Source of the DNA: Strix aluco
Lineage: Eukaryota > Chordata > Aves > Strigiformes > Strigidae
DNA length: 64,000 nt
Direction: 5' to 3'
Assembly (NCBI RefSeq): GCF_031877795.1
Contig: NC_133933.1
Location: 24,580,029 to 24,644,028 of the forward strand
How positions within the stretch are numbered: position 1 is the stretch's first letter; each line of letters opens with the position of its first letter. Position numbers and translations under genes: made by a program. A model generated the notes under the pieces. It did no database searches, had not been told where the DNA came from, and worked only from the letters and a program-made list of their open reading frames with translations. Below are positions 1-52,219 of the stretch, one piece after another.

Positions 1-3000
1 CATACAGGCTCTACCTTCCTGGAATAATATTCTTTCTACACAGGAATTTAACAACTTGTCTTACACCTGGAGCAAAAGCAAGGTCTCGGAACAGAATGCT
101 TTGATTTTCTTTATATACTTGAAGAATGGCACCACCTGTACTCCAAAAGGCACTCCCCCACCTCTTGCAACATTCATTTCAATTAATAGGAGGTGAGGGA
201 AGGGAACAAGAAACAAGGATGTTTTTTAGCAGCAGCAGGAGACAAAAAAAAAAAAAAAAAAAAAAGACAAGACTACGGTATTTGTCTTTTTTTCAGAGGC
301 ATTAAAAAGCACTGCAGCATATCTGACTAATAACAATTACGTCCCACTAAAAACAGTTCATGTGAAACAATTACAATTTGAAATTCTCTTCTAAATTTGA
401 TGTTTTGAGTGATTGTTCTATTTTTAGTATTATAACACAAACTATTGTGCATTTACTGGGAATGCAATGCATTTTATTGGAATAAAAGGAAGAACACAAG
501 TTTCCTGCACCAATTTATCCTAGAAATAGAGATAGAGAGCATAGTTTTCTTATATCTCTAGGATATGAGTGCAACAAATGTAGTATTTATTAATTTTGCT
601 TTTTAAGAAGAATAACAACATTTAAATGATGCAACTTTTTGCAGAACCTGGGAGGTAGTTTTTCCAAGAGGCCCACAAGCTAGTACAGCTTATATTATAC
701 ATCTGAAGAACTGTAGTCATGGGCACAATGATGCTAGATGCTGACAAACCCAACCCAAGCCAGTTGTCATACTCTAAAAAGCAAAGAACTTCTGCAGCAG
801 AACCACACAGAACAAGAAAACTGTCAGCTTTAATGACTATACACATTAGTGCCTCCAGTACGGAAGCTGCTGCTACAGCAACAGGACATTTCCCTCTAGA
901 TTACACAATTTTGTAAGGGATGTGGAAGTCCTGGTCAGAATTTTCACTGTATTTCAAAGATTTAAAAATTTATTTTTTTTTTAACTCCTTCAGTTCTAAG
1001 AGGGGTATGATCTACTTAAAGACGTGGCAAGAATCATTATTTGGATCTACTGTCTCAAGCAGATCTATATAACAAAGAAGAAAGGGAAGTGTTCTGCTTT
1101 TTTTATGAGTTGCTTTCTTTTTCTCTACTCACATTCAACATTTCCTTTGTAATTCTTGCTTCATAGTAGTAGGTCTAAGAAATATTTCAGAACTAAAAAA
1201 TATCCATTTTGAAATATGATTAGATTTCAAATAAGCTGCTTCAATATCTAGTTTTAAAACAAGGACAATGTAAGACAAAACTATGTCTCACTGGAGATTG
1301 TATAAGACACTAGAAAATTCAGCAAAAAACAAACCAAATTTAATCTGAGTATGTTGAACAAGAAGGGCCAGTGGGATGTTACAATAAGCATGCTGCAACT
1401 CTCAAAGTCTCCCTTGATGCTGTTTTTGACCAATTTATCCTCCCCGGGATTTGTTTCTGATGTCCTTTTCACACAAAAACCTCTCTATTATCACTGAAAT
1501 CATTGAGACAATTAGTAAATTAAGCCAGTACTGCCTGTAACTGCCATTTACTCATCAAGATTAAGCAAATTTTGAAGGAAAGAGAAGAAGACCAAGGGAT
1601 TTTTATACTACCTTTCTCTCTATTATCACTTAGATAAACTACAAAGCACAGCCTTCTTCAATCTCAACACAATTATTTTTACTTCTGTACTCATCTTGGA
1701 GTAGAATGATAATCTTAAACCTTTCTGAATTCATGTGCAGCCACATTTACTCCAGAAATTGGTTCTTGCAATGCTACAACATAGGAAGAAGATTCAAACA
1801 CATTCAGCTGATGCTGGAAGTTTGCAGTTCATAATGGGTTCACACTTCATCTGTTCCCACTTAATCCTCCTTTAGTAATTGACACCTTCTCCTCTCTTCA
1901 GTGTATTCAAACTGTTTTACAGTCCCCTGACCATTGAACACTGGGTCAATTACAAATTCTATCCCAAACCATCAGATTTCCTCTATAATGCTAAACAACA
2001 CACTTGCTTTTGCAGACCTCTAACTCCTTCACTATAAATGGGATAGTCCAGGTTATTAATGTGGGTGAAACTCCCGTGATCTTCAGAAAGAAGGCAGGAT
2101 TAGCAGTACAGGTTTAGTATTTCCACTTCTTGTAGCAGAACAGGCAAAGTATCATATTGTCATATTCAATTATTGCCTACACTGCGTATCTAAAATTGAG
2201 GAAACAATCCTGGATTTTATGATATTCAGGATGTCTACCCCATGTATGCAAATAAAATGAGAGCTGTCAATTCAAAGCAGCAGTTGAAAGCTTACTGCCT
2301 GAAGTGCGGAAACACAAATAACTGTGTCTTTTAAAATTCTCTCTGACCAGGTTTAGAAGGGAAAGCAAGTGGCTACTTTAAACATTAACCTAAGCAAGCA
2401 AAAGGAAGCAACAAAGGAGTAACCACTACAAGAAATCTTCAAAGCTTCAAAAAAGCCACATTCTCTCTAGCGTCTCTGTAGAAACAGTCTAACCTACACG
2501 AAATATCCCATACAAACTCCACACTTGCCAGCAGATACCAAAGGGAATACCAGTCATTTTGTGCAACAGTGTATATAATACAGTTGTACATACAGGTTGC
2601 CAGGCAAAACTATCCGTATGTCCCTACAGTTAGGCAACATTTGTTTATTAAGTATACAAGTTATACTGCCTCATGTTACTCCAGCCTAGAAACATTTGAA
2701 GGCTTTGCTAGCAGTTTTGTAGAAAACAATTGTGATCAGTGCATGGTTATTTTGGCCAAGAAAAACAAGGTTATCAGTAAATGGATCCTCAACTTCTTTT
2801 TAATGAGAGCTATGAAACCTCTTGTTTAATTTTACCAGTAAGTCGACCCATCCCTGCAAATAGCCCTAGCAGGTTTAGGCAAGCAAGAATTACAGCCACC
2901 TTTTCCTACCTCCATCTTAAACATTCCGTCTTTTGAACTTCCTGTAGTATAATGATTAGAGATAATTTGTGACAAATCCACACCCAGTTTTCATTAGCAG

Positions 3001-3715
3001 AACACCTGTAAAGGTTCAATTCTCTGCACATCAAATGATACAAAACAAAAAGAACATTTTTGAGCTGACAGTCACAATGTTGCCACATGGAAACCCCCAC
3101 AGATAAGTAAACCATTTCAAAGTGCTGGACAGCCCAGTATACAAAGACCAGTAACACTGACAGTTGTCGTAAGATGGAAAGTCTGCAAACCTTTCCAAAT
3201 ACAAAGAGGCAAGATGGGGGACCAAAACCAATGCAAATGAGGGGGCAAGACAAGACAGTAAACAAAGGAGGGTGCGGGGGATAACACCACAGCCTGATGG
3301 TTTTACAACAATCAGTCATGCTGACCTAAGTACTTTTATGCTGATATCACTATCAGGCATGTAGGCACAGTACGAAAAACATTAACGACTACGTTTGCAG
3401 TACAACTTCATAATCCCTATTAACATACTACTATTTCCTATGAATTGGGAATGACTCACAAATCAAGATCCCTGGGCTCTGGACAGAATGCAAGGAAAGG
3501 CCAAAAGTTTCATATCCTTTACACTATTGGGTTTCTTGTCATTTTAATTGCAAAGAGAGGAGAATTTTATGTTAGTTAGATCCATGAAGACTGTTAGCAG
3601 CTCAAGAACACAACTGAAATCTCGTCAAGACATATATTTATCTTCATACTAGACTTAATGCTAAACTTGTAACAGTGGAAAAAAAAAAAGTGTACGCTAA
3701 ACCCTTTGCACTTAC
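1..3715 (-). other. CNIH4 intron 3 (part); no coding sequence recognised
   Basis: I read the minus strand for the missing CNIH4 C-terminus and found none. The open frames here are short and unlike any family I know. An A22 run lies at 244-265. Back-to-back AATAAA hexamers, one per strand, lie around 471-485; without a neighbouring exon I read nothing into them. That this is all one intron is inferred from the gene order. Confidence 0.55.
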
Positions 3716-3828
3716 CTATATATATTCCATGTTGCTACTGGCAAATTAAGGAGAAAGATGAACCAGTGCAATGAAATAAGCATTAATACAGTTACAACAG
3801 CATGGCCAATCACCTCAGGGACCACCCA
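3716..3828 (-). CDS. CNIH4: CNIH4 coding exon 3
   Basis: Codes for residues 47-83 plus two bases of the next codon. It carries the second hydrophobic segment and the conserved [18 protein letters not shown] block. Acceptor TTTTTTACAG, donor GTAAGT. Confidence 0.95.
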
Positions 3829-6461
3829 CTGTAAAAAAGGAAGAAAATAAAAGAGTTATATGCACAAATGTAAGTTCCTTTCTGAAAGAGAGATCTATAT
3901 GGTGTTATCATCTGATTCTAATCATGTAAAACTCACACAGAAAATTCATGGCAAAAGCATGCAATTTCACCACAATGTGGGGAAATCAGTATCTTCAGAC
4001 AGATTCCATGTAAGTCAGAAATCAGGCCCTAAGATATTATAACAGAGGTACTTTATCCAAGTATTACAAAAATTTCTAGAGAGAAGCAGAGCAGCTATTT
4101 GAACACAACTATATTACACAAGCTCTTAAGAAAGTGAGTTAAGAAAGTATAGAGAGCTCATTTGAAATCCCTGCAGAGGACAGCAGATTTAGGAATGAGA
4201 AGCAGATAATTAAAATCTGCACAGACACAGAGCATACAAACACCCTCAGGCTTGGAACAGATAAGAAAGTTGACCAATATGAAAACTGGCATAGTTAAAT
4301 TGGGTCAGCCCCTGGCAGTAACATATGTTTTCCTTGATAGTATCCTATAGCATTCTCTCTTACATTAAGAAAGAAAATACTTTTAAATCAAAGTGAACAG
4401 CCACGTGGGAAGGCCACATCAATTTAATGAAAGAGGTTTTATTCAGATTTTGTTAAAACAGTACTTTTCCTTATCACAGTAACACTCTAGTGTTCAAGAC
4501 AGGTTAGAAATTATACAGAAGCATCAGAGGAAGTTGCTATAAAGATGTCAGAGTTCAGTCACGAGTAGACATCCTTGGTGTGGCACACCTACAAGAACAA
4601 AAGCACAGAACTCAAGAGCTCCGTGAAGAGTTAAGTCTCAGTCCCACGAATTCAGAGTAGCAGCCCATCTCAGAGTACCAAGGGTCAGAAGAACAGCCTT
4701 TCGTGACTGAACTTGTTGAAAGATGGGCATCCAAAACAGCTAAGCAGACTGAAACAAACCATACATGCAAAATATTGCCAACCACGGCTCTCCACATATA
4801 CATTACACCTCTTATTTGTGATGCTAAGATGAAGGACTGTTTTCTTAAAGCACATTAAATACAAAGAAGAATAATTTACTTTATTGAGTTTTGAGCAGCA
4901 TGATCTAGCGTTAATGTAGTCACATTCCAAATCTGATAGTGTAATTATCTGAAGTCCAAGATAAGGAAAAACATTAAGGTAACTCAGAAAACTCAAAGCT
5001 TTATTTTTATCCAATAAGTTGGAGAGACCCTTCTGCTCTCAGAGTAAACTGTCTTGTTCTACAGCTGATCTGCCAAAGGTGTAGTTCAATTAGTTACAAC
5101 TCATTCCTACTTTAGGTAGAAAGTTAGGCCACATTTTATCATCAGGCCAAGTGATTTTATTATGTTTTACCAACGGCAAATGTTGCACAAGTGCTAAAGT
5201 TCAATTCAATGCTTAAAAGAGACCAGGGAGGCAACTCAATATCAGAATTATTACTGTAACACTTGAAAAGACAACTTAAAAAGAAGAAAAAGTTAATGCA
5301 CTTTTTAAACTCCCCTCACAATAAAGATAAATAGTGCAGTTCTAAGAAGTGGATCTGCTTTTTTTATGTTTACATCAACATTGGATTAATTCATACTTTG
5401 CTAGGAAATAAGAGGGCAACATCATTATCAAATGAACTTTCAGCAATTGAAATATTAAGATTTCAGTCAGAAAAGTCCTCAAAATAAAGGCTTAGGATGC
5501 ATGTGTGCACATCATCACGCTATGTCCTGTAAAGCTCATGCTCCTTTTCTTCAAGAAAATGAAAAAGCACGAGATTTTTTCTAGTCCTAAAAACTAGGTA
5601 AAGTCTTTTAATTTTTTCAACAAATAACCTATCCTTCTAGGATGAATTTCTTTCAAGTGTTTCTGTACTTTTTTTCTGTTAGGAGAACTGGGTAGACTCT
5701 GAAATAGCACCAGGATTTGAAAGAGTATAAGAGTCAATTCTTTTTATTGACAAAAATAAGAAAAGAAAGCCAAATCAATGCTGTTACACTCTAACAATGC
5801 CAGACTGCAGACAAGTTTGCAACAAAGAAAACGGCAACTCTGTCAAGGAACTCACAGTCTCCCAGCTACGAGTTCACATCTAAATTAGGCTAAGGTACTT
5901 TAAAGCTAAAAATTATTGCATGGCTCTAATTTTTTAGGCCCGTCTAGTTTGTGAGGGTGTGAAGCATGCTTCAACACCCCCTTCCTCTAGACCAACGCCA
6001 AGCACGTGCTACTTCTGCCGAGGCACGACGTATTTTCCATAGCACCACCCTACACCCCACCCGAGCTTCAGCACTCGAAGGAGCGAACGTATTTCGGGCA
6101 CTGAATCACTCGCCGTTTCCCCGCAGCGAGGCGCTCCCGCCTCCCCAAACCTCCCCCCTCCCTGGCTCCCGATGGGGTGCCGCCAATGGCCATTACCCAG
6201 CACAGGCCCTGACGCCCCGCCACCGGGTGGCAACCCACCGCCAGCCCGGTGGCTCCGGCCCCGCTCGCTCGCTCGCCCACCCGCCCTCAGCGGCGCCTCA
6301 ACGGGCCCGGCCCACTCGGTTGACGCCAGGCGCGGGCGCAACCCCAACCCTACCGACCCCAGGCGCCCCCCAGCCCCGGAGGAGAAGGATACAAAGTAGA
6401 CGGAGAGGAAGATGAGGGCGCAGCAGTCAATCAGCGAGAAGATGAAGACCACCGACTCCAT
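3716..6461 (-). CDS. CNIH4: CNIH4, cornichon family ER cargo adaptor, 5' coding exons 1-3 (partial)
   Basis: Cornichon proteins are small ER membrane adaptors that load cargo into COPII vesicles; CNIH4 is linked to export of GPCRs. Three coding exons read leftwards: 6393-6461 (start [14 protein letters not shown], residues 1-23), 4880-4948 ([18 protein letters not shown], residues 24-46) and 3716-3828 ([14 protein letters not shown]... to WNIY, residues 47-83, then two bases of a split Arg codon). Phases join cleanly and match the human protein almost residue for residue over this span. Hydrophobic stretches at about 5-23 and 52-76 are membrane segments. The start has G at -3 and +4. The rest of the protein (human has 139 residues; PSGN...FDPTEIHNRGQLKSH part) was searched for on the minus strand of 1-3715 and not found, so the last coding part lies off the left edge. 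Intron 1 is U12-type. The gene shares a promoter with NVL. Confidence 0.95.
3829..4879 (-). other. CNIH4 intron 2
   Basis: U2-type intron (donor GTAAAT, acceptor ACAG). No repeat or second gene recognised. Confidence 0.85.
4880..4948 (-). CDS. CNIH4: CNIH4 coding exon 2
   Basis: Codes for residues 24-46 ([20 protein letters not shown]...). This is the conserved cornichon motif region after helix 1. Acceptor CTTCAG, donor GTAAAT, both phase 0. Confidence 0.95.
4949..6392 (-). other. CNIH4 intron 1, U12-type (minor spliceosome)
   Basis: On the minus strand the donor reads GTATCCTTCT, a full match to the U12 donor core RTATCCTT. Near the acceptor the sequence TTCCTTATC is one base from the U12 branch consensus TTCCTTAAC. 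Its likely branch A lies 13 nt before the exon, within the tight spacing usual for U12 introns. Termini are GT-AG and phase is 0. No other intron in the window has a donor of this class. Confidence 0.8.
6393..6461 (-). CDS. CNIH4: CNIH4 coding exon 1
   Basis: Codes for residues 1-23 including the first membrane helix. It ends in phase 0 at the donor GTATCCTT, a minor-spliceosome type donor. Confidence 0.95.
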
Positions 6462-6958
6462 CCCGCCACGGCCGCCGCCCTCCCGGCCGCCGTACGCCCC
6501 GCCCCCCCGCCCGGGCAAGGCCGCGCCCCGCCTCGCCCCTCTCGGCCGCGCAGCATGCTGGGAAATGGAGTCCCCGCGGCAGCTCGCGCTCGGGCCTCCT
6601 CAGGGCTCGCGGCCGGGCGGTAGTAGTCGCGATATATCCCTGTTCCTCATCAGGGCGCCGCGATGGCGGTGCCGGGGGTCTCACGCAGCCCTGACCGGGG
6701 GGGCGGGGGCGCTATTCTGAAACTTAATTAGCGGCCCGGCCGCTCAGAGGCGGGAGAAGGGAGGGCGCAGAAAGCAAGGCCCCTCCGCCATCGGGCCGCT
6801 CTGCCAGCACAGGCGGGCCCTTCGAGGGGGGCCTGCAGCGGTGCGGCTGAGGCGTCCTGGCGCTGCCTGCGCGCAATTCCCGCCCGGCGCAGGCGAAGCG
6901 CCAGGACAGCCCCTGGGCCCACGGGAGGGCCCTGTGCCGGGGAGGGCTGCGAGCGGCG
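6462..6958. promoter_or_regulatory. Bidirectional CNIH4/NVL promoter
   Basis: The two start codons face away from each other with 497 bp between them, inside a CpG island and without an evident TATA box. The gap holds a ZNF143/THAP11-type site (6553-6571) and a YY1-like GATGGCGG at 6662-6669. Head-to-head CpG promoters of this kind usually drive housekeeping genes. Transcription start sites cannot be placed from sequence alone. Confidence 0.8.
6553..6571 (-). promoter_or_regulatory. ZNF143/THAP11 (SBS-type) site
   Basis: The minus strand reads ACTCCATTTCCCAGCATGC, close to the known long promoter motif ACTACAATTCCCAGCATGC. This motif is common in bidirectional housekeeping promoters. It lies 92 bp upstream of the CNIH4 start codon. 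Confidence 0.7.
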
Positions 6959-47282
<40,324 letters not shown>

Positions 47283-47490
47283 TACATTTGGACAATTCCC
47301 AAGAGAGACTTGTTCTACCTTGGTGGAGAGTTTGTTATACCTGTGCCTGATTTCAAGCGACAGGTTGGAAGGAAGTCGTACTAAACCTCTGAACTTTTTC
47401 AACTGTACCTGAAAAAAGGTTGTCATAACCTACTGCTCTAAACCAGCTTTAACTATTTCCAGAATAAAAGATGCAATACACACTTCCTGC
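47283..47490 (+). other. NVL: NVL 3' UTR with poly(A) signal
   Basis: An AATAAA hexamer at 47463-47468 lies 181 nt after the stop. Cleavage some 15-25 nt further would give a short UTR. Use of distal sites cannot be excluded. Confidence 0.7.
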
Positions 47491-50337
47491 TCATCACCAT
47501 TTACATTTTAAAAATGAATGTTTTTAGTGCTAAAGAGCTAATAATCATTCTGATATATTTGGTGCCTTTAATCAGAAGTCCCTCAGAGGCAGAGAGGCTA
47601 ACTCTTCAAAGTGCTTACATTGCTCAAACAGCTGTTTTCAACCATAAAAGAAAATAGCTATGTTTTCAAGAACGAGGACTCTGGAAGAATCACTGGGAGC
47701 AGAGCTGTGAAAGTAGACTGGGAAAGTGCTGCACTGTATGTTACCATACTATTACTCATGCCTTTCCCAAATAGTGACACATTATGATTGTGCCAGCACA
47801 GGTTCTCAGAGCTTCTAACACCTTCCCTTCACCTTATCAAAAGAAACTCTCCACAGATGGCAAGCTGTCTAAGAGAGAGTAAAGTTTGGAAATCTGAGAA
47901 GTGCTGTGATACTATGATTTGACAGCCATCCAAGAAACATTTGAAACAGTATGAGTTATCTAAGAAGCTGCTTCTTAATTATTTTTAAGTAGACAAAACT
48001 GCAACAACAAAAAATCCTGTTAAGTTCAAATCCATAACTCAAGTGTTTTGATATCCTCAGGAAAGGAAGATGTTACTGTTTTAAGGAAAATGGTACTGTT
48101 TTAAGAAACAGGCCAAGAGCCTCAAATGACTTTTTTTTTTTTTTTTAAATACAAGAAATTCTATCTTGGAAAGAGGGTCATAACTTTCAGCATCAGCAAA
48201 CTGGGAAGTATCTGAGTGAAATGTGATAAGAGTGACTGATTTCTGAAACTTACAAGCCTTCAAGGATTTTTTTACCACTGTCAGTCTATAAAGTTCTTTA
48301 ATCATTAATCTCAGTTCCTATCTTTGATCAGTCTTATTCTTCCTAAAAGCACGGAAACCATCAGTCAAGGATCAGAAAAGGAAATGGATGATTTCTGCTA
48401 GCAAGTTTCATAGAAGGTCTTGAGTTTGGTGTTATCAATCTTTAAAAATTATTTAAGGTCATGAAATTTCCATGTAAAAAACAGTAAAATAGTTTTTTGT
48501 AAGCAACACTTATTCTGTAAGCATCTCACCTACTTCAGTGTTTAAGGGAGGAGATTGTTTAATCTCCCACTCAAATAATAATTAAACAAGTTGTTATGCA
48601 TTGCTAGATGTGACTGACCAACCTGATCTAACTTTATGACTGACCTTGACTCCAGAGGTGATAGTGCCTTACATCTTAGATTCTTCTCTGGATTGCCATT
48701 TTTCCCAAAGGTAAATGTGGAAGGCTATTACAAATAGCTGGTCAACAGACTTGTGTTTAAAAATACTGACACTCATGGCAGCTTTACACTGTGATTTTTG
48801 GACAATATGGTATGATATTCCCCGAGACTCAGTGACTCAAGTTGTTGCCCATGTGAGTAAACAAATGAAATCTCTGCACATCATGTGTCTGCTTGTAATT
48901 GTAAATCAGGCTTGGAGCTTCAGGAATTACTGTGATTCCCAGAAATCCAAGATGAAGGATCATCATTTTATCTCAGAGTATTAGTATACATCAGTTAAGT
49001 CACTAATGTTAATGTAAAATCACGTGCAGAGCTATACAGGAACTACTTATGTTACATAAACTGTTTTAGTGTGCTAAATCTAAAACTTTACAGTTTTTTT
49101 ACCACCTTAAATAAAAGTTTTTTGCTTTATAGGAAGCTACACCTGTGAGAAAGTAAGCTGTGAACTCTTAATACAATAATACACTCAATTTGCTTGAGTG
49201 AGAGGTAACCAATGAAAAAAAGAATCATTCAGGAACCCCAGGAAAACAGTATAGGATACCTCAAATATAAGTTTTGAAACTGTCACCCATTCTACCTTTA
49301 GATATGGTAATTCTAAAGGCCATCACTCTTTTTACCTACCTGTGGCATCTGTCATCTTTTCTTGGAAAAAAGATGTGGCAAGCAAGCCACTCTTTACAGT
49401 TGAAGATAACCCCATGAATGATTTCTCCTTGAGGGATATATAGAGGAAGGTCCTGCTACCATACTTAAGGATAGCTTATGAAGGAGTAAAGTCCTCAAGC
49501 CCTGGCATACTCACCTAAATCTTCTCCTCCTCCTCCTCTCTTATGATGGTATTATTCCTCTGTATACATGGAACAGGAAACCAAGGTAGGACTTGCAAGG
49601 CAAGACTAAGGAGGAAATACTATTCAAGTAATAGTAACAACAGTGTTATTATTTGCATAGTAATAACAATATAGTCTTGTCAGGAGTTCGAACACAAAAC
49701 ATGTTTAATATACAAGGTGTCTGATGATCGTTCTTCTTAATATGTGATAGTGGAAGGGGAAGTGGGGTACAGGAGGGTTTGAATTTACGAGAAAATCTGA
49801 AGTTGAAAGGCAGAAAAAGCCAGATCAGTCAAGTGTCCATAACCTGTTTGCTCACCTTGTCTGGGCTACTTGTGTGTCAAGGAGCAGACAAGGGTAGGCA
49901 ACTGAACTCTGATTGCTTACAGAAGAAAGTGCTGCACCCACACTGCTACTTTTTCTTGTGGGAAATTCTGCTTAGGCTGTAGTACTTATCAGTGAAAAAA
50001 CTTGATAAGAAATACAATGCAGGATCCCTTGTACTTGTACACAGAAAATGGGAATTGCTTTAAGGAACAAGCCTTGTCATGCAATACAGAGACCACTACT
50101 TTGTTCTGCATGTGCACCTACCGCTCCTCCTAGCAGACATGCCTTAAAGGTTTTCCCTCTAGTCATCTTGTTTCTGTTGTGATAAGATGAAGAAATCGTT
50201 CATCATGCCCTTCTTCTCTCCCTTTTCCTGAGGCTAGCCACATATCTACATCACAAGAATGATTCTGTCCCAGAGCATATTAGATGCTAACTTAAGCGTG
50301 GATGGGGCAGAGGCAGTGCAGGGAACTGTCAGCAATT

Positions 50338-50363
50338 AAAAAAAAAAAAAAAAAAAAAAAAAA
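50338..50363 (+). repeat. Poly-A tract, A26
   Basis: The longest homopolymer in the window. The sequence before it resembles no gene or SINE that I know, so there is no support for a retrocopy. Confidence 0.9.
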
Positions 50364-51382
50364 GCTGTCTTCACTCTGCCCCCACTAAAGTTTTGTATAG
50401 CACTGCAGGATTGGTCATGAAATAAGAGGATTTGATCAAGAAGAACTAATTGTGCACAGAGTTGCAGGTTGCTAAAGGCATTTTCTACATGATTTAGATG
50501 CACCTATTTGTCAGGTTGTTTTCCAAGGACCTTGCAGAAGCAATCTTAGCAGACCCAGAAGTGGCTCCTGTGCTTTGGCAACATGCAAGCTAAAACAGCA
50601 GAACTTGCTTTGCCTTAAATCTTTAGAGACTCTTTCAAATCAGAGGAGTACACGTTCCAAAAGCTACATCTTAGACCACTTATCGTGCAGGATCACCACC
50701 TGAAAGCAACTTTTCTCCTCCTGTTTGTCCAACAGGATGAGTATGGCAGCCTGCTATCTAGAGTGTTGGCATTATTGGTTGTTGAACCTCATCGTTAAGT
50801 AAGGAAGGAACAGCTTTTAAGTTCTACTGTGGCATGCCAGTTCAGCTGATAGAAGAACGCATGCCAAGGAGGCCGATGTGAATCACTGAGCTCATTATCT
50901 AAGTGTCCACTTATTCTCTATTTCTCTACATCTGTAGACTAAGTATGTGTTATGTGCTTGCTGGCTACGTTTAAAGGCTGAACCGGCAGAATTGAGACAC
51001 AGAACCAAAAGTCTTAACTACTTTTCAACTGACCTGTGGTTCCAGGTAGGAAGTCTTGCCCTGGATCTGAAAGCATGGAGCTCTGTAGCCAGAAACATGC
51101 ACCCGTTTAACACATGTTAATTGGCCACTGTTGTGGAGCAGACAGGTTCAACAGCAAAACAAGAATGCTAGAGGCAAGAGTTGTTTTGAAAGAGAAATAT
51201 ACCCACACCTGTCCTGTGTATTATGCATGCCTAGTATGATCAGATTCCAGGATGCATTATTTATTCTACTTAAGCAGCTTCAGAATAACTTAGAGCATAC
51301 TGTAAGTTGCTCTGAAAGCTCTGAAGGGGATTCAGAGCTCTGCACAATTTAACTGCAGCTAAAATACCTGGATGACACATTT

Positions 51383-51411
51383 AACACAGCTGACCCAAAG
51401 TCAGCTGTGTT
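51383..51411. repeat. Perfect 12-bp inverted repeat, 5-nt loop
   Basis: AACACAGCTGAC and its exact reverse complement GTCAGCTGTGTT around CCAAA. Each arm carries a CAGCTG E-box. It is the longest perfect hairpin I noticed in the window. Confidence 0.9.
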
Positions 51412-52200
51412 TTGACAGTTAAACTCCTGGCTAATTTCACATAAAGGAAAGGTTTGCCAAACAGACAAACTAGTAAGATGCTTTAGTTACACAGAAGGAA
51501 CAAACCCTAACAAGCATGTAGAAAGGACAAAGTTAACTCATTCCATCTGAATAGATTTATAAAAAGTTATAATTAGGTTAACTGTCAAGGTTCTTAATGC
51601 CCATTAGGTTTAATTTGTTCTTTACTGGTTAGTTAAAGCTCCCTCCAACTTCCAGATAAAATATTTCAGGAATTATAGTAACCTGTTTCTGCCAGATACT
51701 TTAATAGCATTAAAAACAATTTAATTCCTTAAAAACAATAACTAGATGGTTTATATGTACTTAAAAAAAATGTTAATGTTTCTTATTTCTGTGCCGTGCC
51801 TTTGGACTAAAGACCACATTATGACTGGAGAAAACTATTTATTTAGAATATTCAAACAAGTCGTCCAGCTGGTCTTAATTCCTTTTACCAGAAATGCTTC
51901 CATAACTGTTTTTTAGAGATGAAACTGCTGCAATATAGGTTAACTTTCAGATGATCCGCTTCTACTGAAGTTAGATGCCAAGGCCTCATGTATTACACAG
52001 GAATTCTCTGCCTAAAAATGGTAGTTACCAATGCTTGCAAGAATCAGACCATGGTTTAGATCCAAACTTGTCTCACTGGTCAGATTAACCTAGTCCAGGA
52101 AGTGTTCTCCAATAGCGAGCCAGTAGCAGATGTTTCAGAAAGATTAAGGCAAGCATAGGTATCTCCCTCAGAATTGCCCACCATTCTGCAGCTCTTAAAG

Positions 52201-52219
52201 TGTAAATACTGTATTTACA
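52201..52219. repeat. Near-perfect palindrome
   Basis: TGTAAATAC-T-GTATTTACA: 9-bp arms around one base, possibly within the DEGS1 3' UTR. Confidence 0.85.

Noticed and set aside
471-485. AATAAA hexamers on both strands as the CNIH4 3' end
   Set aside because: No CNIH4 terminal exon lies between them and exon 3, so they are probably chance in AT-rich DNA.
50338-50363. A26 tract as the tail of a retrocopy
   Set aside because: The 250 bp before it show no coding-like frame or known repeat.
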